Source: Candidatus Woesearchaeota archaeon (lineage in GTDB: Archaea; Nanobdellota; Nanobdellia; Woesearchaeales; GW2011-AR4). Taken from it: a DNA stretch of 8,282 nt. Location: contig JACQSQ010000088.1 of assembly GCA_016211245.1 (NCBI GenBank), positions 1-8,282 on the forward strand, read 5' to 3'. Positions 1 to 6,903 of the stretch are shown one piece after another (the first letter of the stretch is position 1; each line of letters begins with the position of its first letter). The notes beneath the pieces were generated by a model. The model made no database searches. It was not told the origin of the DNA and worked only from the letters and a program-made list of their open reading frames with translations. A program made the translations under genes and the position numbers.

Positions 1-5
1 ATTTC

Positions 6-71
6 TTCTATATTGAAATTAATAAAATATTGATTTATTTAATTTATTTTCTATATTGAATATTAATAAAA
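6..71. repeat. Imperfect AT-rich direct repeat, two copies
   Basis: TTCTATATTGAA occurs at 6-17 and again at 49-60. Each copy is followed by ATTAATAAAA, at 18-27 directly and at 62-71 after one extra T. The period is 43-44 bp. A shorter ATATTGA also sits between them at 27-33. The 12-mer is nearly a dyad (TTC..GAA ends). It lies just upstream of the TATA-like box at 82-89, so it may be a regulator site, or the edge of a repeat array continuing left of the window. In such AT-rich DNA chance similarity is possible, but a 22-nt match is more than expected. Confidence 0.6.
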
Positions 72-81
72 ATACAAAGTA

Positions 82-89
82 TTATAAAG
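82..89 (+). promoter_or_regulatory. TATA-like box of the PIN-ATPase gene
   Basis: TTATAAAG is centred about 25 bp before the ATG at 111 and about 20 bp before the ATG at 105. Other genes here have boxes 25-28 bp from their start codon, so this spacing favours 111 as a leaderless start. There is no Shine-Dalgarno-like sequence between box and gene. Confidence 0.6.
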
Positions 90-110
90 AAATAGGCATT
101 TTTAATGTAT

Positions 111-1979
111 ATGGAACAAATAAAAACCGAGATTATAGACAAGATTGTACCAGACACTTCTGTGATCATAGAAGGCTTGCTGTCAGAAAAGCTGCGCAAC
201 AGCCATATTAAGGCAAAAGAAATCATAATACATGAGGCAGTCATTGCAGAGCTTGAGCATCAAGCCAATATGGGCAAGGCGATTGGATTTCTGGGATTGG
301 ACGAGATAAAAAGAATGAAGAAGATTTCCTTGGAAAAAGAATTTGAGTTGTCGTTTAAGGGCTTGCGCCCAAAAGCAGCAGAGATTAGGCATGCTTCCTT
401 AGGCGAAATTGATGCCTTAATCAGGCAGCTTGCTTATGATGAAGATGCAACTTTGATTACATCGGATAAAGTGCAGAGCGAGGTTGCTTTGGCCAAGGGC
501 ATGAAATCGGTTTATTACAAAAGGCCAGAGAAGGGCTTGAGAAAACTAAGGCTTGAAAGGTTTTTTGATGAACATACAATGAGCGTCCATTTGAGGGAGA
601 ATGTTGCGCCATACGCCAAAAAAGGAATGCCGGGCAACTGGGAATTCAAGGAGCTGAGAAAGGCGCTGCTAAGGCAAGAAGAGATACAAGAGATATCAAG
701 GGAGATTATTGAAGATGCGAAGCTGAGGAAAGATGGTTTCATAGAAATTGAAAGGCCATGTTCCACAATTGTGCAGCTGGGGAGCTTTAGGATTGTCATA
801 ACAAGACCCCCATTCTCTGACGGATGGGAGATAACTGCTGTAAGGCCTGTAAAGAAATTGAATTTGAGCGATTACGAGCTAAGCGAGAAGCTAATGAAAA
901 GGGTGGCGGAGCAGGCTGAAGGCGTATTGATAGCTGGCTCGCCAGGGATGGGCAAAACCACATTCGCGCAGGCATTGTCTGAGTATTACGCCTCGCAAAA
1001 CAAGGTTGTAAAAACTGTTGAAGCGCCAAGAGACTTGATCTTGCCTGAAAACATAACGCAATACGCCATTTCTTATGGTGATGCGCAGGAAATTCATGAC
1101 ATTTTATTGCTTTCAAGGCCCGATTATACGATCTTTGATGAAATGAGGAACACAGACGACTTCAAGCTTTTTGCTGATTTAAGATTGGCGGGAGTAGGCA
1201 TGGTTGGGGTGGTGCATGCAACATCTCCTGTTGATGCAATCCAGAGGTTTATTGGCAGAGTTGAAATGGGAGTTATACCCCAAGTTATCGATACCGTCAT
1301 ATTCATAAAAAACGGATTTATAAACAAGGTTCTTGAATTGAAGATGACTGTTAAAGTTCCTTCTGGAATGACAGAGGCTGATTTAGCTCGTCCGGTTGTT
1401 GTTGTGAATGATTTTGAAACTGGCAAATTGGAGTATGAGATATACAGCTACGGCGAGCAGACTGTTGTAATTCCTGTGCAGGCTTCAGGCAGGGAAAAAC
1501 CAGGGATTCACAAGCTTGCCGAGACAACAGTATTGTCGGAATTCCAGAAATATTCCAGAAATGTTGAGGTAGAGATGGTCTCTGACAACAAATGCATTAT
1601 TTACGTGCCTGAGAGCGACATTGCAAGAATTATAGGAAAGCAAGGCACAACTATAACGGGAATAGAGAAAAAACTTGGAATCGGCATTGATGTCAAAAGC
1701 ATTGATGAAAAAGATGGAACAAGTCAAATCAATGCAAAAGGCACTGCAAAAGAGGGAAAAGAAATCCCTTTTGAAATAGGGCATAAGAAAAATAATTTAA
1801 TGATTGAACTTGGCATGGAAATGCAGAATCATGATGTTGACCTGTATGTTGGGGACGAGTTTATTTTAAGTGCGAAAGCAGGAAAGACCGGAGTTATAAA
1901 GATTAAAAAGAATAATAATATTGGAAGAAGGCTGATGGAAGCTTTGAACAGGAAGGAGAAGATTAGGCTAGTAATTTAA
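111..1979 (+). CDS. PIN-domain / PilT-like ATPase / KH-domain protein (PINA type)
   Basis: This is an archaeal multidomain protein of 622 aa. Residue numbers count from the alternative ATG at 105; subtract 2 for the preferred start. An N-terminal PIN nuclease domain covers about 10-140, with likely metal-binding acids D17 (in VPDTSV), E49, D103 and D121 (in LITSD). A PilT/VirB11-like secretion-type ATPase domain covers about 220-450. It has Walker A GSPGMGKTT at 278-286, a Walker-B-like FDEMRN at 344-349 and a His-box HATSP at 371. A KH RNA/DNA-binding domain follows, with its GKQG loop at 511-514, then a small beta-rich tail to 624. All key residues are present. The family is known from archaea; the Sulfolobus member PINA is reported as a hexameric Holliday-junction branch-migration ATPase, so a role in recombination or nucleic-acid processing is likely but inferred. 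The start at 111 is chosen from TATA spacing. The gene ends flush against the convergent gene at 1980. Confidence 0.93.
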   Translation: MEQIKTEIIDKIVPDTSVIIEGLLSEKLRNSHIKAKEIIIHEAVIAELEHQANMGKAIGFLGLDEIKRMKKISLEKEFELSFKGLRPKAAEIRHASLGEIDALIRQLAYDEDATLITSDKVQSEVALAKGMKSVYYKRPEKGLRKLRLERFFDEHTMSVHLRENVAPYAKKGMPGNWEFKELRKALLRQEEIQEISREIIEDAKLRKDGFIEIERPCSTIVQLGSFRIVITRPPFSDGWEITAVRPVKKLNLSDYELSEKLMKRVAEQAEGVLIAGSPGMGKTTFAQALSEYYASQNKVVKTVEAPRDLILPENITQYAISYGDAQEIHDILLLSRPDYTIFDEMRNTDDFKLFADLRLAGVGMVGVVHATSPVDAIQRFIGRVEMGVIPQVIDTVIFIKNGFINKVLELKMTVKVPSGMTEADLARPVVVVNDFETGKLEYEIYSYGEQTVVIPVQASGREKPGIHKLAETTVLSEFQKYSRNVEVEMVSDNKCIIYVPESDIARIIGKQGTTITGIEKKLGIGIDVKSIDEKDGTSQINAKGTAKEGKEIPFEIGHKKNNLMIELGMEMQNHDVDLYVGDEFILSAKAGKTGVIKIKKNNNIGRRLMEALNRKEKIRLVI

Positions 1980-3104
1980 CTAGCCCTGAAGCAATTCTCT
2001 GGCTCTTCCAATATTATAGTTATAAATGCCTGTAAGGAACGGATCATAACAAAAACCTTTGTGCCTTAATGCAGAATCTGCTGCAACGTATAAGTGTTCT
2101 TTTGCTCTTTGTATTACCCCATCCCAGCCTTGCCTGTGCCTTTCTCCTATCAGCCAAACAACATGGCCAATTTCCCCATTTCTTCCATCGTCAATCCAAG
2201 ACAAATTTCCTTCAGGATTTTGCATTGCATGAATATCATCCCAGTTAGGCCATATACTTTGCAAGTCAGCCTGATAAAAACGATTCAAATGTGCTGCCGC
2301 ATTGCAATTTATCATTTTTACGCCTCTTCTGTAAGCTTCATCAGCAATGCAGCAAATTCTTGCAATTCCGTCCCTTGAGTTCATGCCATTAGCTCCTTGG
2401 CTCATTCCATTTACTTCATTGCTGTCAGAGCCAGAAACTACAAATCCGCTCCCATTTTGATGGCCAAGTTCTTGAGCAGCGTCAATAAATCTTCTTGCAT
2501 CATAAAACTCCCTTGCTTGTATTTGCAGACTATTATCTCTAACAAGATGCCTTAATCCAGAAGCCCAGTAAACTTTCCCTTTGGCTTGTTGATTTCCATT
2601 TAGAAATTCTCCGCTAATTATAAGTGTGTCCAATCCATGCTGTTTTAGCTTGTACGCTGGAGACGGAGAAGATGTGCCATCAGGACCATGAAAAGTGACT
2701 ATGCCCTTATCGAAATCGTATCTTGCTACATCGAGTGTTCTTTGTATTTGGTCTGGAAGAATGCCTTCTAAATATTCCCTTTGATCAGGAAACCATGGCT
2801 GAACTAGAGGAACGTGATTATATGTCATGCCTGCTATTTCTGAGATGTATGGATTATTATACCCAAATCTTGGATTGATAAAATCGCCTCCCCTCATAGC
2901 ATCAACCAAATCAAATCCTAACTCTCTGCGGATTCTATCCCTATTATCCAATAAAGCCCTAAGTTGGGCTCCAGAAAAAAACCACGTTATGGGGATTTTT
3001 TTCTCCAAAGTAGTACGATGGATGACTCTTCCGTCTTTTATGATAGAATCTGGATCAATATGATGGCAAATAAAATATAACGAAAGAGTTCCTTCATTAA
3101 CCAA
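1980..3104 (-). CDS. Glycoside hydrolase family 57-like protein, possibly lacking the nucleophile
   Basis: This 374-aa protein has no signal peptide or membrane segment and is probably cytoplasmic. Its layout fits the GH57 (beta/alpha)7-barrel pattern. LYFICHHID (9-17) occupies the place of the N-terminal HQP motif. MTYNHVPLVQP (93-103) resembles the second GH57 block, and PWFPDQREYL follows as in the family. GPDGTSSPSPAY (140-151) sits where WxPE with the nucleophile Glu is expected. GSDSNEVNGM (225-234) resembles the acid/base DxE block. The C-terminal helices (330-372) also look like the family. The nucleophile Glu seems replaced, so it may be inactive, work differently, or be a related deacetylase-type barrel. 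The start is TTG at 3104: an in-frame stop lies just upstream, and the next Met is residue 70. A weak TATA-like box sits about 25 bp before it. A sugar-related role is inference only. Confidence 0.55.
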   Translation of the reverse strand: MVNEGTLSLYFICHHIDPDSIIKDGRVIHRTTLEKKIPITWFFSGAQLRALLDNRDRIRRELGFDLVDAMRGGDFINPRFGYNNPYISEIAGMTYNHVPLVQPWFPDQREYLEGILPDQIQRTLDVARYDFDKGIVTFHGPDGTSSPSPAYKLKQHGLDTLIISGEFLNGNQQAKGKVYWASGLRHLVRDNSLQIQAREFYDARRFIDAAQELGHQNGSGFVVSGSDSNEVNGMSQGANGMNSRDGIARICCIADEAYRRGVKMINCNAAAHLNRFYQADLQSIWPNWDDIHAMQNPEGNLSWIDDGRNGEIGHVVWLIGERHRQGWDGVIQRAKEHLYVAADSALRHKGFCYDPFLTGIYNYNIGRARELLQG

Positions 3105-3124
3105 AATCCCACTTAGACATTAGT

Positions 3125-3132
3125 TTTTATTA
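3125..3132 (-). promoter_or_regulatory. TATA-like box, GH57-like gene
   Basis: Read on the minus strand this is TAATAAAA, centred about 25 bp before the TTG start at 3104. A second, stronger-looking box, TTTAAATA (3137-3144), lies about 36 bp before the start and would give a short leader of about 10 nt. I cannot tell which is used. Both lie in the 86-bp divergent region shared with serS. Confidence 0.35.
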
Positions 3133-3160
3133 TGTCTATTTAAAACTTGCTCAGAAACCT

Positions 3161-3168
3161 TTTTATAC
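3161..3168 (+). promoter_or_regulatory. TATA-like box of serS
   Basis: TTTTATAC is centred about 26-27 bp before the ATG at 3191, the spacing expected for a leaderless archaeal transcript. It supports 3191 over the upstream TTG at 3182. Confidence 0.6.
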
Positions 3169-3190
3169 AATCCTAGTTTGATTGCTACTC

Positions 3191-4468
3191 ATGCTAGATA
3201 TAAAATTCATTAGAGAAAATCCCGACATTGTAAAAAAGGACTTGCATAAAAGAAACGACAAGGAAAAGCTTGAATGGGTAGATGACTTGCTGAAGAATGA
3301 TGTTGAATACAGGGCATTATTGCAGGAAAACCAGAGATTGAGGCAGAGCAGGAACACAATAACAGAGGAAATCAACAAATTAAGGAAACAGGGCCTCGAC
3401 ATAAAGCCAAAAGTGCAGGAAGCAAAAGAGTTGCCTGATAAGATAAATAAAAGTGATGAAATACTGCAGGAATTGAAAAATAAGATTGACTATTATTTGA
3501 TGAGGATTCCGAACATTCTGCACGAGTCTGTCCCAGTAGGAAAAGACGCAAATGATAATGTTGTTGTTAAGGAATGGGGTACCAAGCCAAAGTTCAATTT
3601 TGAATTGAAGCCGCATGGAGAGCTATTGCAGGATTTAGGAATGGCAAATTTTGAGAAAGCAAGCGAGGTCTCAGGACACGGATTCTATTATTTAATGGGA
3701 GATATTGCAAGACTGGAACTGGCTTTAGTACAATTTGCTGTTGATGCGCTTTCTGGCAAAGAGTACATCCTAGTTGAGCCGCCTTTGATGCTCAGAAGAG
3801 AGCCGTATGAGGGAGTTACTGACCTGAAAGATTTTGAAACAATGATGTACAAGGTGGATGGCGAAGATTTGCTGTTAATAGCGACATCCGAGCACCCGAT
3901 TGCAGCATTATTCATGAATGAGACCTTGGATGGGAAACAGCTGCCGATAAAAATGGCAGGGTATTCTCCATGCTTCAGGAAAGAACTTGGAAGCCACAGC
4001 ATTGATACAAGGGGAATCTTCAGAGTTCATCATTTCAACAAGGTAGAGCAATTCATTTTCTGCAAGCCGGAAGATTCGTGGAAGTTTCATGAGGAATTGC
4101 TGAAGAATGCAGAGGAAATATTCCAGAAACTGAAAATTCCATACAGGGTTGTTAATATATGCACGGGAGACATTGGAACAGTTGCTGCAAAGAAATATGA
4201 TATAGAGGCTTGGTTCCCAAGGGAGAATTTGTATAGGGAAGTTGTTTCATGCTCCAATTGCACAGCTTACCAAGCAACAAGATTAAATATTAAGTACAGA
4301 AAAGGTGAGGAGAAAGAATATGTACATACATTAAACAGCACGGCAGTAGCAACTTCGAGGGCTTTAAGAGCCATAATTGAAAATTACCAGCAGAAAGATG
4401 GAACGATAAAAGTTCCGACTGTGCTGCAGAAATATTTTGGGAAGAAAGTGATTGGGAAAAAGAGATAA
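3191..4468 (+). CDS. serS: Seryl-tRNA synthetase (archaeal, class II)
   Basis: The enzyme charges tRNA-Ser with serine using ATP, and also provides the Ser-tRNA precursor of selenocysteine where that pathway exists. From the ATG at 3191 it is 425 aa, normal for the family, and begins MLDIKFIREN as many SerRS do. Residues 1-110 are the helical coiled-coil arm that binds the tRNA long variable arm. The class II catalytic core follows: TSEHP (232-236) contacts the serine substrate, motif 2 runs from CFRKELGSHS to FRVHHFNKVEQF (261-288), and motif 3 is LNSTAVATSRALRA (381-394). The STAVATSR form of motif 3 is the archaeal/eukaryotic style and not the bacterial GSGLAVGR style. It is not the rare methanogen-type SerRS. 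An upstream TTG at 3182 would add MLL but is less likely. The membrane zinc-ribbon gene begins 13 bp after its stop. Confidence 0.97.
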   Translation: MLDIKFIRENPDIVKKDLHKRNDKEKLEWVDDLLKNDVEYRALLQENQRLRQSRNTITEEINKLRKQGLDIKPKVQEAKELPDKINKSDEILQELKNKIDYYLMRIPNILHESVPVGKDANDNVVVKEWGTKPKFNFELKPHGELLQDLGMANFEKASEVSGHGFYYLMGDIARLELALVQFAVDALSGKEYILVEPPLMLRREPYEGVTDLKDFETMMYKVDGEDLLLIATSEHPIAALFMNETLDGKQLPIKMAGYSPCFRKELGSHSIDTRGIFRVHHFNKVEQFIFCKPEDSWKFHEELLKNAEEIFQKLKIPYRVVNICTGDIGTVAAKKYDIEAWFPRENLYREVVSCSNCTAYQATRLNIKYRKGEEKEYVHTLNSTAVATSRALRAIIENYQQKDGTIKVPTVLQKYFGKKVIGKKR

Positions 4469-4481
4469 TTTAAATTCAGTA

Positions 4482-4808
4482 ATGGCAAAAATGGCAAAAA
4501 TACACGGTATTGCTTATATTCTAATAGGGCTTTTGGTTGTTATTGCCTCGTGGAAAATCAATTACTCCAATTTAATTCTATTTTTTTATATCGGGTGGAT
4601 TTTTGTATTGGTTGGAATGGTTAAATTGATGCTTGGCTTTGGGAAAAAAAAGGATAAGCCACAGCAAAATGCGCAAAGCAGGAACTTAAGCCATTTAACA
4701 AGCCAAGGCAGGCAGCATCAAGCGCACCATTACAAAAAATGCCCGAGATGCCATAATGTAATGCGCGTGCATGACAGGTTTTGCGGCAGGTGCGGTTACA
4801 GGGTTTAA
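4482..4808 (+). CDS. Small membrane protein with C-terminal zinc ribbon
   Basis: From the ATG at 4482 this is a 108-aa protein. It has two predicted transmembrane helices (about 8-23 and 31-51), a basic K/Q-rich linker (about 55-85) and a C-terminal zinc ribbon with C87-x-x-C90 and C101-x-x-C104 (CPRCHNVMR and CGRCGYRV). The hydrophobic parts and zinc ribbon suggest a membrane-anchored protein with a small cytoplasmic metal-binding domain; the function is unknown and I do not assign a family. It starts 13 bp after serS and has no TATA-like box at the usual distance, so it is probably co-transcribed with serS. A second ATG at 4491 is an equally plausible start, and a TTG at 4452 would overlap serS by 17 bp and is less likely. 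Such membrane zinc-ribbon proteins are common in archaea and may regulate neighbouring processes, but nothing here shows that. Confidence 0.8.
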   Translation: MAKMAKIHGIAYILIGLLVVIASWKINYSNLILFFYIGWIFVLVGMVKLMLGFGKKKDKPQQNAQSRNLSHLTSQGRQHQAHHYKKCPRCHNVMRVHDRFCGRCGYRV

Positions 4809-4821
4809 TTCTGTCAAAAAC

Positions 4822-4829
4822 TATATAAA
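4822..4829 (+). promoter_or_regulatory. TATA box of cdc6
   Basis: TATATAAA is centred about 28 bp before the ATG at 4854, in a 45-bp gap after the zinc-ribbon gene. It is the best match to the archaeal TATA consensus in the window and implies a leaderless cdc6 transcript. Confidence 0.7.
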
Positions 4830-4853
4830 CCATTAAACATAATCCAGAGCAAA

Positions 4854-5927
4854 ATGGGTGGCTTGTTCAAGGATATTTTAAGGAGTGATGAAACTCTTTT
4901 TAAGAACGAGATGGCTTTAGATTATTCTTTCGTACCTAAATTAATGCCTTACAGGGAAAAGGAGCAGAGGATAATTGCAGGCTGCATCAAGCCTCTTTTT
5001 GACAACAAAAACGGAAGAAACCTCTTCATTTACGGCAAGCCCGGAATAGGGAAGACTCTTGCTTTGACAAAGGTCATCGATGAATTGAAGGAAGAAACTG
5101 ATGAAATAATCCCAATCCACATAAACTGCTGGAAGCATAACACCACCTACAAGATAGTTTTAGAGATATGCGACAAGATGGACTTTAAGTTTGTCCAGAA
5201 CAAGAAGACGGAAGAGCTGTTCAGGTGGATAAAACAGGCACTGAACAAAAAGTCAGTTGTTTTTGTTTTTGATGAGGCTGATAAACTGGAAGATCTGGAT
5301 TTCCTTTACATGATTCTTGAGGAGATATACAGAAAAACCGTAATTCTCGTAACCAATTACAAGGAATGGCTTATCGAGTTGGACGAGAGGATAAAGTCAA
5401 GATTATTGCCGGAGATGATTGATTTCAAGCCGTATAACCTTGAGGAAACAAAAGGTATCTTGAAAGCGAGAATGGAGTCTGCATTTCAGCCCGGTATTTT
5501 CGATGCAGTGGCTTTTGATTTGCTTGCCAAAAAAACATTCGAAATGCAGGACATAAGGGCCGGGCTGCACCTGATGAAGGAGGCTGCCCATATAGCAGAA
5601 GACAAGTCGTCAAGAAAAATATCAGTTGAGCATTCTCAGCAGGCATTGAGAAATATTGATGAGTTCAGCATAAAGAACCCCGAGGAATTGGCATCTGACG
5701 AGAAGATGATCCTGGATTTGGTTAAGTCAAATTCAGGGAAAAGGATTGGCGACTTGTTTAAAGCTTACCAAGAGGGCGGGGGAAAGCTCGTTTACAAGTC
5801 ATTCCAGAGGAAGATTGAAAAGCTTGAGAAGGGCAAGTTCATTACTGTCGAGAAGACTGCAGGCGGAGACGAAGGGAATACAACGATAGTAAAAGCCAAT
5901 TCTGAGAAAAAACTGACGGAGTTTTAA
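4854..5927 (+). CDS. cdc6: Orc1/Cdc6-type replication initiator
   Basis: This archaeal homologue of eukaryotic Orc1 and Cdc6 binds origins and loads the MCM helicase. It is 357 aa, a little shorter than the common 380-420. The AAA+ core has Walker A GKPGIGKT (61-68), Walker B VFVFDEADKL (136-145, D140 and E141), sensor 1 N168 and an arginine-finger-like SRL (R183). Sensor 2 is around R235 (MQDIRAG), where DIR..L is usual. A C-terminal winged-helix domain (about 280-350) should bind DNA; YKSFQRKIEKL (314-324) looks like its recognition helix. The ATP-binding and hydrolysis residues look intact, so it should be active. Only 45 bp lie upstream, so no origin with ORB-type repeats can lie directly before it as in many archaea. 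It converges on the gene ending at 5933 with a 5-bp gap. Confidence 0.93.
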   Translation: MGGLFKDILRSDETLFKNEMALDYSFVPKLMPYREKEQRIIAGCIKPLFDNKNGRNLFIYGKPGIGKTLALTKVIDELKEETDEIIPIHINCWKHNTTYKIVLEICDKMDFKFVQNKKTEELFRWIKQALNKKSVVFVFDEADKLEDLDFLYMILEEIYRKTVILVTNYKEWLIELDERIKSRLLPEMIDFKPYNLEETKGILKARMESAFQPGIFDAVAFDLLAKKTFEMQDIRAGLHLMKEAAHIAEDKSSRKISVEHSQQALRNIDEFSIKNPEELASDEKMILDLVKSNSGKRIGDLFKAYQEGGGKLVYKSFQRKIEKLEKGKFITVEKTAGGDEGNTTIVKANSEKKLTEF

Positions 5928-5932
5928 AAAGG

Positions 5933-6403
5933 TCAGGCTTGCGGTGCTTGGTAAAATTCTGCTCGGCGTTGCGGCCTAAATGTTTCTTGCAATGTGTAAT
6001 CCTGAGTAACAATCACCGTTAAAGTTGTTCCTCCAGATGCCTTTACATCGGCGCCAATTGTTCTGCAACCAAATGATTGCGAACTTGGAGGCACATTATC
6101 AGAAATACGAAGACGCTGCTCAAATGCTATCCCGGCTCTTTTTCCCAAATCACCAAAAAAACCTCGAATATCTGCATCCGGTTGCCACAATTCTTCTCTT
6201 CCGGCATACTCCGCCAAGATTCCAGCAATGGGTAAAGAATTTCCTAAAACTAAAATACTTAACAGAGAAGGGTGTAATTGTACAGGATAAACTATATTTC
6301 TTAAATCCCCTAAACCCATCAGTTTTTCAGCAACGCCGGTTACGTCTGTTAATTCAGAGTTTGGTAATGCATTTGCCCGCCTTATTTCATACAACCTTAT
6401 CAT
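5933..6403 (-). CDS. Unrecognised protein of 156 aa
   Basis: I do not recognise this protein. From the ATG at 6403 it has 156 aa; a longer GTG reading from 6451 would add 16 residues (MVTIQKS...). I choose 6403 because a TATA-like box (TTATAAAG, 6424-6431) is centred about 25 bp before it, the spacing seen at the other genes. It has no signal peptide and no clear membrane segment, though a mildly hydrophobic stretch covers 47-64. The C-terminal part (about 115-150) is rich in Thr, Val and Gly and looks beta-stranded. Arg is frequent (RLYEIRRA at 3-10, FRPQRRAEF at 142-150), and only one Cys is present. It ends 5 bp from the convergent cdc6 stop. It may be a lineage-specific gene. Confidence 0.55.
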   Translation of the reverse strand: MIRLYEIRRANALPNSELTDVTGVAEKLMGLGDLRNIVYPVQLHPSLLSILVLGNSLPIAGILAEYAGREELWQPDADIRGFFGDLGKRAGIAFEQRLRISDNVPPSSQSFGCRTIGADVKASGGTTLTVIVTQDYTLQETFRPQRRAEFYQAPQA

Positions 6404-6423
6404 GAGGCTGGAAACATTTTCCG

Positions 6424-6431
6424 CTTTATAA
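6424..6431 (-). promoter_or_regulatory. TATA-like box within the 5' end of the orphan gene
   Basis: On the minus strand this reads TTATAAAG, the same sequence as the box at 82-89. It is centred about 25 bp upstream of the ATG at 6403, and lies inside the alternative GTG reading from 6451. It suggests separate transcription from the acylphosphatase cluster. Confidence 0.5.
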
Positions 6432-6465
6432 GACTTTTGAATTGTAACCACTGAAATAAAGTATT

Positions 6466-6902
6466 TTATTTTGTCACAGCATTGGCTATTTTCAAGATAT
6501 TCTTATCAACAGATTCTTTTGTTTTTAATGAGTTGAGATACCTAAGGATTTTTTTCTTTGAAGGTGCCAGTTTTTCCCAGGCAAGGTTGCTTTTTTGTTT
6601 TTTAAGTGCTTTTGTAAGTTCTTTTGGCATTGGAACAATTCTTGAATTTTTGTCAAGTTCGATAATTATGCCTACTTTATCTCCGACATTGACTTTTGCA
6701 GCTGCCGCATGTATGTATTTATATAAAGGCGATGACGGAAATTTCCCAAAGGAACTAAGGCTTGGATAAATTTTTTGTCATTTATTTTCCCTTTTATTGG
6801 GATGTAGCCCCCTATACCAAACTTTTTGATTATATTTGCTGGAACATCAACATAAGGATTTATGCCGGCTTTATGTATAATTGCCAAGAATTTTTGACTC
6901 AT
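6466..6902 (-). pseudogene. DUF1905 / YdeI-OmpD-associated-like protein, frameshifted
   Basis: The first reading frame starts with the ATG at 6902 and stops after 76 codons near 6672. Its N-terminal part looks like a DUF1905 domain: YVDVPANIIKKFG (17-29), then YIPIKGKI and a FIQALVPLGNFRHRLYI block (45-61). From about 6720 the homologous remainder continues in another minus-strand frame: KYIHAAAAKVNVGDKVGI, then IVPMPKELTKALKK, AWEKLAPSKKK and a stop at 6466-6468. This C-terminal half looks like the YdeI/OmpD-associated domain (PF13376), which usually follows DUF1905. Adding one A to the run at 6718-6720 (minus strand) would restore a 145-aa protein. The second half has no start codon of its own. 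It is either a true pseudogene or a sequencing indel. It starts one base after the dienelactone hydrolase stop, so it belongs to that transcript. Confidence 0.8.
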
Positions 6903-6903
6903 C

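Noticed and set aside
3111..3120. ATG at 3120 on the minus strand as start of the GH57-like gene
   Set aside because: It is in a different frame and reaches a stop within eight codons; the protein frame requires the TTG at 3104.
6482..6769. Plus-strand open frame of 95 codons
   Set aside because: It is antisense to the frameshifted DUF1905/YdeI-like gene, whose two halves show clear family patterns on the minus strand.
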